A stretch of 64,000 bases of DNA. Source: Bryobacterales bacterium. Lineage in GTDB: Bacteria > Acidobacteriota > Terriglobia > Bryobacterales > Bryobacteraceae. Below the pieces are notes generated by a model. The model had not been told where the DNA came from, did not search any database, and was given only the letters and a program-made list of their open reading frames with translations. The stretch is taken from assembly GCA_027459465.1 (NCBI GenBank), contig DAIDIH010000359.1, positions 1 to 64,000 on the forward strand. Direction: 5' to 3'. Positions 42,919 through 51,385 of this stretch are shown here, one piece after another. Position 1 is the stretch's first letter, and each line of letters opens with the position of its first letter. The position numbers and the translations under genes are program-made.

Positions 42919-43054
42919 TGTCTACTCCTGTCGTTTTATCTCGTGGTCGTCATCATTTCTGGAAAGCAGGGTGTGTGATGCTGGCAAGTCCGGCGCTGAC
43001 GGCAACGTTGCGAACGCGGTAGCGCCCGTTCTCGGCTGGCAGTAAACTTCGAGA

Positions 43055-43531
43055 ATGGCTGCCAACCGCGCGATGCGACTCCGCCAGAAACTTCTTGCGA
43101 TCGGCGGTTCAGATGTTGTGGTCACCCCGGATACATACCTGCCAGATGTGGTCGCCCACGGGCAGACATTCGAAGAAGCCCGCGTTCGAATCGTCAGGGG
43201 TCTCCCGAATCAGTGCCACAACAACGCTGCCCGGCTGTGGTTGGCAGGCCGCTGCTCAAATATTGGAACCGGATATTATCTCTGCTTTGACGGGCGGTGG
43301 TTGCAGCACTCATGGGGCATGACGCGCGCCGGCGTTATCCTCGATACGCATTCGGGTGGCAGGCTGTACTTTGGGATCGTCCTCGATGATCTCAGTAGCC
43401 TCGCGTTCGCCGAATCTGCGTGCCAACCCCGAGAAGTCAAGGGGTGGATTCGAACCCATCGCAAGCGCTATCAAGCTATGCTCGTTGACGCGTTGGTCGA
43501 ACTGGCCAGCGGCACTCAGCTTCAACCATAA
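43055..43531 (+). CDS. Hypothetical protein with possible Cys-His catalytic pair
   Basis: A 158-residue protein with GLPNQCHNNAARLWL, GYYLCFDGRWLQHSWG and ILDTHSGGRLYFG. The Cys in QCHNN, the His in LQHSWG and the Asp in LDTH are arranged like a papain- or NlpC-type triad, but this is a pattern I suggest rather than a known family. It has no signal peptide. It is a single plus-strand gene between two minus-strand blocks. Confidence 0.6.
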   Translation: MAANRAMRLRQKLLAIGGSDVVVTPDTYLPDVVAHGQTFEEARVRIVRGLPNQCHNNAARLWLAGRCSNIGTGYYLCFDGRWLQHSWGMTRAGVILDTHSGGRLYFGIVLDDLSSLAFAESACQPREVKGWIRTHRKRYQAMLVDALVELASGTQLQP

Positions 43532-43586
43532 ACCCTGGTGCCGCCGTGAGTCGGTGCCTGCTGGTGCCCGGCTTCGAGAGAACCGG

Positions 43587-43877
43587 TCATACGAGCCCTG
43601 GGCGCTGGCCGAACAGGTAGCCCTTCGGACCGTTCAATTTCTGTCGCCGCTCGACGATCCAGCGTTGGAGCGCCGCGCCGGCGACGTGATACACCTTGCC
43701 GTCGGCCACCACTTCAAACACGGTCGCCAGAGTGGGCATGGGTAGTGCTTCGGCTCGCTCCTTCTTCGCTTCCACCACGAAGAGGTGCGCTGCATCGTAC
43801 GTGGAATCCGCCAGCAGGTCCAGGCTGTGCCGGCGACCGTCGGGATCGATGACGGTAACAGTGCACCATCGGCTCAC
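43587..43877 (-). CDS. Small hypothetical protein
   Basis: A 96-residue protein (WCTVTVIDPDGRRHSLDLLA, DGKVYHVAGAALQRWI). It looks like a compact alpha/beta unit similar to small accessory proteins on PRTRC-type elements, without a known name. The frame is clean, and the internal VEAKKERAEALPMP linker is the only unusual composition. It converges with the preceding plus-strand gene. Confidence 0.6.
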   Translation of the reverse strand: MSRWCTVTVIDPDGRRHSLDLLADSTYDAAHLFVVEAKKERAEALPMPTLATVFEVVADGKVYHVAGAALQRWIVERRQKLNGPKGYLFGQRPGLV

Positions 43878-43925
43878 GAGGAGAGTATAGCCCAGGCGGC
43901 GAATAAAAGGCGAATACAGGGTGGC

Positions 43926-45131
43926 CTAGAACAGAACCATCTGGTGGTTGCTCCACTTCGCCTCAAACGATGCAATCCCGCCACGCGCCTTCTCCTCCAC
44001 CATGGCAGGGGCGATCGTCCAGAACTCCTCTCGCGTCGGAAAGGCGGATTCGTTCCTGCGCAGGCGCCACACGTAAGGAATGCCACGCAGTTCTTCCACT
44101 GGCAGCCCGAGTTTCGCTGCGAACCCGTCGAGGTGGACTCGGGCCTCGGACGCCGTGGCAAGCACATCTTGTATCTCGACGGCCCGATCTGCCTGGCCCT
44201 TCCTCTGGTAGATTCGACGAACTCTGTAACGCGCCCACTTAACGGCCTCGATCCTCTCGCGGTAACTGTTTAGCGCCACCTCCTCACCGAAATTTCCTGC
44301 GATCTGGATCAGGCTCTTCCCTTTGTACAACGTGGCGCGCGGATTGAGGGCCATGCTCATGTGTTCGAGCACCAACGCATCGGCGACCTGGCCCGGATGC
44401 TCCAGGTGCCGGTCGATAGCCCCGTCCTTCAACCCATTGAACGGGCAATATACGCAGGCCGATTTACGCCAGGTTACGCCCACCTTCTCGCGAATGTAGT
44501 CGAGGCATCTTGCGCGGTTCCAGTCCCATTCCAAAAGTGGATAGAACGCTCGCCGCGTCAGCGTGTTGTATTCGCAGCTGCGGTCGATGCGCCTGCCCTC
44601 GTCCGCATTGAACCCGAAGGCAATCCGCTCCCGAATCGCGTGCTCGCTCTGATCGATTCTCCGTCGCTCTTCCGAGTTGTAGCCAAACGCGTGGTGGGCG
44701 CAGCCGCGGAGATTCGCTTCAAGCCACTGCTCGATTACCCAGGCTTTGAACTTCAGCGCGCAGCGATGGACGCCGCCGTATTGTGGAACAGTTCCGTTCC
44801 GTTTTAGTTCGTCGGACAGCTTGTAGTCGCCGTCCAGGAAGACCTTGATCGGCTCACGCGAGTCGTCGAGAACGCTAATCCCATCTGCTTCCCGGTGTCC
44901 ATGGCGGGCAACTTGAACGAACCGGATCCTGTGCCGGCGCATCATCGGCAGGACGTAGGTCTCCACGTCCCTACCAGTGTCCTTGTATTCATCGCCCACC
45001 TGGGCGGTGATCACCACGATCCGATCCAGCGCACAGGGTCTCGTGGCCTCTTCCAAGCACCACCTCAGGAGAATCGCGGTGGACTCGACACCCATACCGT
45101 ACGAAAGAATCGTGGTCTCGACATTACGCAT
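43926..45131 (-). CDS. PP-loop (PAPS-reductase-like) ATPase with Cys cluster
   Basis: A 401-residue protein starting at the Met at 45131. LSYGMGVESTAILLRW (about residues 8-23) is a variant PP-loop of the ATP pyrophosphatase/PAPS reductase superfamily. Later GGVHRCALKFKAW holds a conserved Cys/Lys, and KSACVYCPFNGLKDG adds a CxxC cluster, as in DndC-like and phage PAPS-reductase proteins. Such enzymes activate a group with ATP, often for sulfur transfer to DNA or tRNA. It is followed upstream in the same direction by a second PP-loop gene and a Mom-like gene, suggesting a DNA modification pathway. The reaction is unknown. Confidence 0.82.
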   Translation of the reverse strand: MRNVETTILSYGMGVESTAILLRWCLEEATRPCALDRIVVITAQVGDEYKDTGRDVETYVLPMMRRHRIRFVQVARHGHREADGISVLDDSREPIKVFLDGDYKLSDELKRNGTVPQYGGVHRCALKFKAWVIEQWLEANLRGCAHHAFGYNSEERRRIDQSEHAIRERIAFGFNADEGRRIDRSCEYNTLTRRAFYPLLEWDWNRARCLDYIREKVGVTWRKSACVYCPFNGLKDGAIDRHLEHPGQVADALVLEHMSMALNPRATLYKGKSLIQIAGNFGEEVALNSYRERIEAVKWARYRVRRIYQRKGQADRAVEIQDVLATASEARVHLDGFAAKLGLPVEELRGIPYVWRLRRNESAFPTREEFWTIAPAMVEEKARGGIASFEAKWSNHQMVLF

Positions 45132-45239
45132 GGCTGTCTTCCCTCTGTCTGCGGTTTCTGTTTTGGTTGGATAAGTCGGCGAGCCCGGGAGTGCTGTGCA
45201 ACCCGACGCGCAGTGGGGGCGCAACCAGTGCCCACTACT

Positions 45240-46352
45240 TCAAGCCGCCTCAGCGCGCAGTTCCTCGTAGCGCCCGATCAACTGTTCGGGGTCCGTGTAG
45301 TCCACTTCGATTCCAACGGCGCACGCCACGGTCTGGCGAATATCGCAAAGCAGGCAGGCCTCCGCTCGCGTGGGCACACAACGCGGCCAGCCCTCGGTGT
45401 ACAACAAGTGCTCCGGTATCCGGCTCTCCGCAGCTTCGCGTCGCTTCGACCGTTCTTTCGCCTGAACCACCAGTGAACGTTCTTCTTCGCTCAAAAGGTG
45501 TGCCGCCACATCGCCCAACCACCGTGCAGGTTGGAACGGAAACGTCGATTCTGCTTCCAGCCGCACCAGCACCCTATAGATTTCGTGGTTGGTTTCGCAT
45601 CGTGCCGCGGCTCTCAAATCGTGTAGCGAGCTCAGAATACAGAAACAACACGACACGCGCGCGGATCCGTACACCTGGTAAGCTTCGTGAAGTGGGAACT
45701 GCTTCTGCTCCAGGTACTCAAATACCTGTTGCGTAGTCCACTCCAAAATCGGGTGCCAGTCGAAGCCGCAGGTGTGTTGCGTGAGGTTCCGGAGCTTCGG
45801 CTGCTCCCTCGCGACCGGCGCTTTCGCGCGCTTCGGACTCTCCTGCCGACGGATGCCGGCGGCTGACAGGATTGTCTGATTCGGGAAGCGTTGAACCAGC
45901 GCCCGGCTGATCACGGCCGTTTTGAGTTCCGAGGTGCAGAACCGCATTGACGCCGTCGACCAGGGCATGATGAGCTTGACGCACTCGAGTTGGGCATAAC
46001 GGCGGATGTTGTTCTCCCAGCGGACCTGCCAACGATCAAGAAGATCTCCGCGCTCACGCCGGACCACTATCAATTCGAGCCCCAGTTCCCGGGACAGCCC
46101 CTCGCAGACTGGAAGAGACTGGCGCCACTCCACACGCCCCAGGTCGCTGTGAATCAGCACACGGGTGCCACGATGGCCGATCCCGTCCAGATAGTCTGTC
46201 GTGGCGAAGGCCGCGGCTGCAGAATCCTTGCCGCCCGAAACACCGATGGCCACAACCGCTCCCGATGTGAGCGCTGCCATGACCTCAGGTGTCACCGCGA
46301 CTTCACGGCTTGGCGTCCAAATCGATTCGAACAAGGGAAACGGGTGAGCCAT
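45240..46352 (-). CDS. Second PP-loop (PAPS-reductase-like) ATPase
   Basis: A 370-residue protein starting at the Met at 46352 with an AGGAGGG site 8-9 nt away. AIGVSGGKDSAAAAFATTD is a canonical PP-loop (SGGKDS at about 39-44). ARVSCCFCILSSLHDL and EACLLCDIRQTVAC are Cys clusters that may hold a metal or Fe-S cluster, as in DndC/TtcA-like enzymes. It overlaps the Mom-like gene by 50 nt. Together with the other PP-loop protein it forms a two-ATPase module; the second protein's PP-loop is the more classical one. Confidence 0.82.
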   Translation of the reverse strand: MAHPFPLFESIWTPSREVAVTPEVMAALTSGAVVAIGVSGGKDSAAAAFATTDYLDGIGHRGTRVLIHSDLGRVEWRQSLPVCEGLSRELGLELIVVRRERGDLLDRWQVRWENNIRRYAQLECVKLIMPWSTASMRFCTSELKTAVISRALVQRFPNQTILSAAGIRRQESPKRAKAPVAREQPKLRNLTQHTCGFDWHPILEWTTQQVFEYLEQKQFPLHEAYQVYGSARVSCCFCILSSLHDLRAAARCETNHEIYRVLVRLEAESTFPFQPARWLGDVAAHLLSEEERSLVVQAKERSKRREAAESRIPEHLLYTEGWPRCVPTRAEACLLCDIRQTVACAVGIEVDYTDPEQLIGRYEELRAEAA

Positions 46353-47151
46353 TGGGGAGCCCTCCTGGTTTCGGATAGGGGAGTGAGGGAGGCAGGAACC
46401 GGCGTGCGCAAGGATCAATGGCCCAGGCGTACTTATAGTTCCCCGAATGGCGTCGTCGGCGTGTGAGCCGCGCCAACCAGGTCTTCAGCCAGTCTGCACG
46501 GTTCTCGGCCGACGCCGGCGAAGCCCCAAACTTTTCCAACAACGCGGCTGCATACTGCCAGCCTTGCTCACCGGCGCGAATTTTCTGAATGGCACGATCG
46601 TTCAGTACCGTGCCGTCTGGGAGCAGACGAACGGTTCTGGGATCGGTCCGTCCGAGAAATGTGGCCGATGTTGCCTGGTAGCAGATTCCAAAATGTCCAC
46701 GATGGACGATCGCGCCCGTGATGGCGCTGCGCGGGACAGGGTCGCTGAAGCTCACGACGCCGGCCAGCCCCTTGCGGCGCAGGCATTCGAACACGCGCGC
46801 GAGGAACCAGCTTTCTCCGTTGGCTGGCACGGAGTCCAGGAGCACGAAACGCCCCAGTTCCACACTGTCCGATGCGTTCAATGGAAACACCGATGTCAGG
46901 ACCCGGTCGTTGCACGGATGGCTGAGAAGCGCGATGCCCACCAAGTTGCCGGCGCTGTAGAGCCCAAACCTGAATCGGGCGCTTGGGTATGAAGCCGAGT
47001 AGTGGTGGGTCAGGATGAAGTCCTTGGGTTCTCGATCGCCGGCGAGTTCCGCTACTTCATAGAGCCTCGGATTGATCGGTTCGCCGGCCGGGCGACAACT
47101 ATCGCGGCGCAGGCGCCACCGCTGGTTGAAAAGAAGGAGTTGCGCTGGCAT
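46303..47151 (-). CDS. Mom-like GNAT DNA modification enzyme
   Basis: A 282-residue protein. It contains ILTHHYSASYPSARFRFGLY, GNLVGIALLSHPCND, SVELGRFVLLDSVPANGESW, FSDPVPRSAITGAIVHRGHF and DRAIQKIRAGEQGWQYAA, which match the phage Mu Mom family (GNAT fold) that makes methylcarbamoyl-adenine in DNA. It is larger than Mu Mom, with a Pro-rich C-terminal extension. It is followed by two PP-loop ATPase genes, which Mu lacks, so the modification may differ from the Mu type. It likely protects element DNA from restriction. Confidence 0.8.
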   Translation of the reverse strand: MPAQLLLFNQRWRLRRDSCRPAGEPINPRLYEVAELAGDREPKDFILTHHYSASYPSARFRFGLYSAGNLVGIALLSHPCNDRVLTSVFPLNASDSVELGRFVLLDSVPANGESWFLARVFECLRRKGLAGVVSFSDPVPRSAITGAIVHRGHFGICYQATSATFLGRTDPRTVRLLPDGTVLNDRAIQKIRAGEQGWQYAAALLEKFGASPASAENRADWLKTWLARLTRRRRHSGNYKYAWAIDPCARRFLPPSLPYPKPGGLPNGSPVSLVRIDLDAKP

Positions 47152-47290
47152 TGGCGAATCCTCTAAGGTCTATGCAAGTGACAGAAACAACAGGAGTTGG
47201 GTCCAGAGTGGCTGTACAAGGCGCCGACCCCTTTCGGAGACTTTTGAATTCTCCGGCCGCTCCACCGTAGACTAGGGGCGGAGTGGAGTT

Positions 47291-47632
47291 ATGCGCTGCC
47301 TTGAATGTGGGGCGGATTTCGATGAAATGAATGAATCTCAGCCCGTTTGCCCGGGCTGTGGCGCCGTGCCTCGATACCGGCGAGACGGCGCTGACATCTG
47401 CGCTCTTCTTGAAGACGCCGCGGCCATGATCGCTTCCGCAGAATCGGACTGCGGGGCCGATCAAGGCCTCGACTGCCTTGCCGAGCAGTTTTTAGAATCG
47501 ATCAACTTGCCGGTTGACCTCCAGGAAGCCACCAACGATGCCGAGGCGCTTCTTGAGGCGATGGGCTATGCGAGTTTCGTCCTCACTCGTGGAAAGCGCT
47601 TCTTCAGTCTTCCAACACGGCGTTTAATGTGA
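47291..47632 (+). CDS. Small zinc-ribbon hypothetical protein
   Basis: A 113-residue protein with CLECGADFD and CPGCGAVPRY at the N-terminus, a two-CxxC zinc ribbon, followed by a helical acidic region. It precedes a longer plus-strand gene by 12 nt and may be its partner. No further function is evident. Confidence 0.6.
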   Translation: MRCLECGADFDEMNESQPVCPGCGAVPRYRRDGADICALLEDAAAMIASAESDCGADQGLDCLAEQFLESINLPVDLQEATNDAEALLEAMGYASFVLTRGKRFFSLPTRRLM

Positions 47633-47644
47633 GGCACTTTCGCA

Positions 47645-49201
47645 ATGCAACCGCCAGCCGTCGCGCGACACGCCCTGCCACCAACGCCCGTTGTGTGCAA
47701 GCGTGTTGTCCGGTTGCAAGCTGATGCCCCGAATATCCGCTGCCTATTCTCAGATGGCACCTCACAGATACTGTCTCGGTTCGTCGCGGGCTTCATCAAA
47801 CCGGCCGATCAAGTTGAGTTCGACCCCGCTGCGATTGATGTCGGCAAGGAGCTGCGGGTTTTCCATGCTCCCGAGCGAAGGCGGAGCGAGCTTTATATCG
47901 CATCCATCGGGTACGTGACACTGCCCAAGGCTGACAAACGCAACGGCTACTTCGTTCGCGCCGAGGTTGCCGGTTCACGCCTTGGAATAAAGCGGATCCA
48001 TCTTCCGGCCAACGCCGTGCGTGACTACTTCTATTTTCCCAATCGCCGGCACCCTGGCTCACAGGACGAAACGCTTTTCGACCTGCTGAAAACGACTCCC
48101 GCCGCATCACCTGCCGATCTCCGTCTCGCCCTCAAGGTGCGAATGCTCGAACTGCAAACCGAACCCGCACATCGAGAGCGCTGGATCGCAGCTGAGCGCG
48201 CGTTCAATCTCCTCGCCAATCCTGAACTCCGTGCCTGTTACGAGGCCCTACTCCGCGACCCGGAGACGCCTGCGCTGTTTCCATACGGCGGCTTTGGCTC
48301 ACTCATTGCGGCCGGCGGGCTCTCCGCGGATCGCGAGACATTTTTTGCGACGAAAATTCTGTCATTCAGTCCCGAGCGTCGCCAGCGGCGATTCCGTGCT
48401 CTACTGCGAAAGATTGAGTTCTTCGGTGCCTATGCGGTCTATCGCGACTCCCGCCGTAAAGCCGAGGTTCTTTTGGATAAAGTGTCACTGCCCCTTGCCT
48501 GGGACCCGACATGGAACCAGTGGCGGCATCTCGTCGGCGCCAAGTTCGGCATCGACGCGACTTTCATCAGAAGCGACAAGTACAGACTACATGAGCGCGA
48601 ATGGCAACTGGTGAATTGGGAGACCGCTCTGCCTAGCCGCGTTCAGATCACGATCCCGGCAGACATCCAGGAAGTCGTCGCAAATGCCCGCAAGACATAC
48701 AGCCGTTTCGGCCAATTCTTTGAAGTCCTCCAAGGCATCAGAGAGCGCGTTGAACGGGAACCGGTCGAGCGCCAGGAATTAAGACGCATTTGCAGTGGCC
48801 TCGGGATCCCGAGCGACTTCGACATCGCTCAGATCTCATGGAAGCCCGACTACGATGCGTTCTTCTACACTCAGCTTTGCAAGCGCACCAGTAAGATGTT
48901 TCTGTTCCGCGACGAATATCTGTTCGAGCTGGAGGGTACCGTGGTCGTGGAAGTTCCCGAACAGGGCCATGCGACCTACATCTTCTCACGACCCGCTGAT
49001 CTCCAGCGCTGGGTTCGTGAATATGCTCGAACGCCGAAGGACGACATTCGTCGCAATCGGGCAAACGCTGCTGAGCGATTAGGCTTCATAGGCCGTGTCA
49101 CACATGGTCGTAATCCACGAGCGTGGCTGCGTAACCTCCGGGAGAGAATCGGCGAGCCCGTCGATTATACGCTCGCAACTGAGAGCTCATCGGAAAGGTA
49201 G
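47645..49201 (+). CDS. Hypothetical protein with a J-domain-like segment
   Basis: A 518-residue protein. A segment near residues 155-200 (SPADLRLALKVRMLELQ, RWIAAERAFNLLANPELRAC, YEALLRDP) looks like helices II-IV of a DnaJ domain, but I see no HPD tripeptide. The N-terminal part has beta strands (RCLFSDGTSQILSRFVAGF). The C-terminal half is of unknown fold. There is no signal peptide or membrane segment. The next gene begins 5 nt after the stop, so the Cas4-like pair is probably co-transcribed with it. Confidence 0.65.
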   Translation: MQPPAVARHALPPTPVVCKRVVRLQADAPNIRCLFSDGTSQILSRFVAGFIKPADQVEFDPAAIDVGKELRVFHAPERRRSELYIASIGYVTLPKADKRNGYFVRAEVAGSRLGIKRIHLPANAVRDYFYFPNRRHPGSQDETLFDLLKTTPAASPADLRLALKVRMLELQTEPAHRERWIAAERAFNLLANPELRACYEALLRDPETPALFPYGGFGSLIAAGGLSADRETFFATKILSFSPERRQRRFRALLRKIEFFGAYAVYRDSRRKAEVLLDKVSLPLAWDPTWNQWRHLVGAKFGIDATFIRSDKYRLHEREWQLVNWETALPSRVQITIPADIQEVVANARKTYSRFGQFFEVLQGIRERVEREPVERQELRRICSGLGIPSDFDIAQISWKPDYDAFFYTQLCKRTSKMFLFRDEYLFELEGTVVVEVPEQGHATYIFSRPADLQRWVREYARTPKDDIRRNRANAAERLGFIGRVTHGRNPRAWLRNLRERIGEPVDYTLATESSSER

Positions 49202-49205
49202 GATC

Positions 49206-49463
49206 GTGAACCGCGATAACCGCTTCATTTCCGCCTCAGAGATTGGGACCTGGTGCTACTGCAAGCGAGCATGGTATCTTCAGCAGCTCGGCAGACCATC
49301 TATCCTCACCGAGGAGCGCGCGGCCGGGACCCGATACCACGAGAGACATTATCAGAAGTTACGCACTACCCGTCGAGTGCGTGCGGTCGCTTGCGCCATC
49401 ATGCTGGTTTCCCTGCTACTCCTCATCTGGTTAGGGTTCTCGATCCTTCGGCTCTTCCGATGA
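49206..49463 (+). CDS. N-terminal part of a split Cas4-like nuclease with membrane helix
   Basis: An 85-residue protein from a GTG start. FISASEIGTWCYCKRAWYLQ is the N-terminal signature of Cas4/PD-(D/E)XK nucleases, where the first iron-sulfur Cys sits. AAGTRYHERHYQKL follows, then a hydrophobic helix (ACAIMLVSLLLLIWLGFSIL) ending the protein. The stop overlaps the start of the next gene (ATGA). The rest of the nuclease is in the next frame, so the fold is split at a membrane insertion. It is probably functional as two chains. Confidence 0.7.
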   Translation: MNRDNRFISASEIGTWCYCKRAWYLQQLGRPSILTEERAAGTRYHERHYQKLRTTRRVRAVACAIMLVSLLLLIWLGFSILRLFR

Positions 49464-49987
49464 TTGCCGCTGCTCTTTTGGTGGCCGTCGTCTTTCTGCT
49501 GGCCGTGCTCGTCTGGTTCCGCGCCAACAGGGAACTGGCGCGGAGAGGGATCCCGGAGGGGCGCATGGTCTCGCAGGATGCCGGTCCACGGCATCATTTG
49601 CACCGCTCGTTGATGTCGCTTCGCCACGGTCTTGTCGGCAAGCCCGATTACCTGATTGAGACCCGCCACGGGTTTGTGCCGGTGGAGATCAAGTCCCGCA
49701 ACTCCCCGCGTGCCGGTCCGAGTGACAGCGATCTTGCCCAACTAACCGCATACTGCGTTCTCGTTCATGACGTCGTCGGCAGCGCACCCCCTCAGGGCAT
49801 CATCGAGTATGCGGACCGGTGTTGGCGGATCAAGTACACCCCACATGCGGGCCGAGAGCTGTTGCAGATTGTCAACGACATCCGCGAATCGCAGGAGTGG
49901 GGATCGATTCATCGAAGCCACAATCAGCCGGCTCGATGTCGCGCCTGTGGCTTCAGGAATGTCTGCGAGGAGCGTCTCGCATTCTGA
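49460..49987 (+). CDS. C-terminal, catalytic part of a split Cas4-like nuclease
   Basis: A 175-residue protein. An N-terminal membrane helix (AAALLVAVVFLLAVLVWF) precedes the nuclease core: LVGKPDYLIETRHG with catalytic Asp, FVPVEIKSRN with E-x-K, AQLTAYCVLVHD with the Gln motif, and the triple-Cys CRACGFRNVCEERL that completes the Fe-S cluster. The motifs are intact. The start overlaps the preceding stop by 4 nt. The role in defence or element recombination is unknown; the membrane helices are an unusual feature for this family. Confidence 0.8.
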   Translation: MIAAALLVAVVFLLAVLVWFRANRELARRGIPEGRMVSQDAGPRHHLHRSLMSLRHGLVGKPDYLIETRHGFVPVEIKSRNSPRAGPSDSDLAQLTAYCVLVHDVVGSAPPQGIIEYADRCWRIKYTPHAGRELLQIVNDIRESQEWGSIHRSHNQPARCRACGFRNVCEERLAF

Positions 49988-49988
49988 C

Positions 49989-50014
49989 AGCTTCACCAAG
50001 CAGCTTCACCAAGC
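49989..50014. repeat. Tandem 13-bp repeat after the Cas4-like gene
   Basis: AGCTTCACCAAGC occurs twice in succession (49989-50001 and 50002-50014), one base after the stop codon of the nuclease. It is short and its role is unknown. Confidence 0.8.
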
Positions 50015-50079
50015 GCTCGTTCCTCTTTCGTCCCGAATGGTAGAATCGGAAACGGAAATCCTCCTGGGGAGCTTCATAG

Positions 50080-50547
50080 ATGATGACTCCAAACCCTGCT
50101 CCGTATTTCGTGGCGCCGCCTCTTAATCCAGCTTTCTGGCAATACTCGGATCCGGCCGTTCCGCAGGAGCCCACCTTGCTGGAGACGATCATCAAGGTTG
50201 CCGGAACAGTGCTCGTGGTAGGAGCTGTCGGCCTCGCTGCCTATACGGTCTTCGATGCTCTCTTCGGCTCGAATGAACAGGTGCGTCATTGTTCGGCGTG
50301 CGGCAGCTCAACGCACGATGCCCGTACTTGCCCGATGACTGGACCTCGCACCCGGCTCAGAATTGAGAAGACCGGCATTTGCGCGTGCTGCAGGCGACGC
50401 TTCCGCCACACAGAACTGCATCATTACGCTGGCCGTGGCGTCGAACGCGGCAAGGAAATGTGCGGTCCCTGCCACTTCTGGTGTGGTCACGACGGCGACT
50501 GGCAGTGCCATCCCATCAATCCGAGGTACTGCCGTTTAGCTGCGTAA
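50080..50547 (+). CDS. Membrane-anchored Cys-rich protein with HNH-like zinc part
   Basis: A 155-residue protein. A hydrophobic segment (VAGTVLVVGAVGLAAYTVF, about residues 40-58) is followed by CSACGSSTHDARTC, then CACCRRRFRHTELHHYAGRG and CGPCHFWC. The CxxC ... HH ... CxxC layout is like an HNH or zinc-finger unit, but no full HNH motif is clear. The gene ends one base before the convergent ThiF gene's stop. Confidence 0.65.
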   Translation: MMTPNPAPYFVAPPLNPAFWQYSDPAVPQEPTLLETIIKVAGTVLVVGAVGLAAYTVFDALFGSNEQVRHCSACGSSTHDARTCPMTGPRTRLRIEKTGICACCRRRFRHTELHHYAGRGVERGKEMCGPCHFWCGHDGDWQCHPINPRYCRLAA

Positions 50548-51381
50548 TCAACCGTTCTCGACCCTCCTGTAGTCGGCGCGGCACAAACCAAGCACTGGCT
50601 GCTGTTGTCTCCGACCTCGCCTCCGGAGGCCTCGCCAGACTTGTGGGTCCACTGATAGCGGCTGCACACGGCCTCCTGCCAGGTCGACGAAGGCACCATG
50701 ATTTGAGATTCTGCCATGGCGGAAGAGGTTTGCCAGTAGCGCCAACGCGAGATTGGCAATGGCTGGATTGACGAACGGCGCCTGGCGTTCGAGGGCCTCC
50801 GCGGCGCTGCAACTTGGTTCTCCGTCGTTATCGAGCGAACCCTCGATCAGCTCTGGAAACAATTCAGCAACCGTCCGCAGTCGAGTCGCCGATCGTTTGT
50901 TCCGCCAGTTCCAAGGCTGCCCGAGCACGAATTGCCCACCCGTTGAATGGTTCCCTAGGTCGAGCCAATACGACACGGAACTGCGCCGCCCGGTTACTCT
51001 TTCAGCGATGGCTTTTCTTGCCGCGCGGCTGTCCACGCACCCGATCACGATATCGACGTGGTCCACGTTCGTTTGCGAGGAGAAATTCTCTGGCACGGCA
51101 TGCCACTTCAGCCCCCAGAACAGGTTTACGCGCGACACGAGAACGACAGCCTTGGGATGCCCAATTTCCGCATGGCTGAACGGCTGACGCACACAGTTCG
51201 TAGGTGAGACCACATCGCCGTCCATGAGCGTCACTTCCATGCCGCCCTCGTGACCATAGACCAGCAGCGCTTGGTGCAAGTACGGCAGACCGGCGACAAT
51301 TGCGCTGCCGTTCCCACCGCACCCGACCACCATCACGCGCACCGGCCTGTGCAGCAACTCCGGCGACAGGGTATGCAGCAT
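50548..51381 (-). CDS. PRTRC system ThiF-family protein
   Basis: A 277-residue E1-like protein. VMVVGCGGNGSAIVAGL (about residues 17-33) is the Rossmann ATP-binding motif of ThiF/MoeB, followed by MEVTLMDGDVVSPTNCVRQ, the typical adenylation-domain loop, and DIVIGCVDSRAARK. This family is part of the PRTRC (ParB-related, ThiF-related cassette) of large plasmids and elements. It is the last gene of the PRTRC operon. It converges with the preceding HNH-like gene. The substrate of adenylation is unknown. Confidence 0.88.
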   Translation of the reverse strand: MLHTLSPELLHRPVRVMVVGCGGNGSAIVAGLPYLHQALLVYGHEGGMEVTLMDGDVVSPTNCVRQPFSHAEIGHPKAVVLVSRVNLFWGLKWHAVPENFSSQTNVDHVDIVIGCVDSRAARKAIAERVTGRRSSVSYWLDLGNHSTGGQFVLGQPWNWRNKRSATRLRTVAELFPELIEGSLDNDGEPSCSAAEALERQAPFVNPAIANLALALLANLFRHGRISNHGAFVDLAGGRVQPLSVDPQVWRGLRRRGRRQQQPVLGLCRADYRRVENG

Positions 51382-51385
51382 CGGT

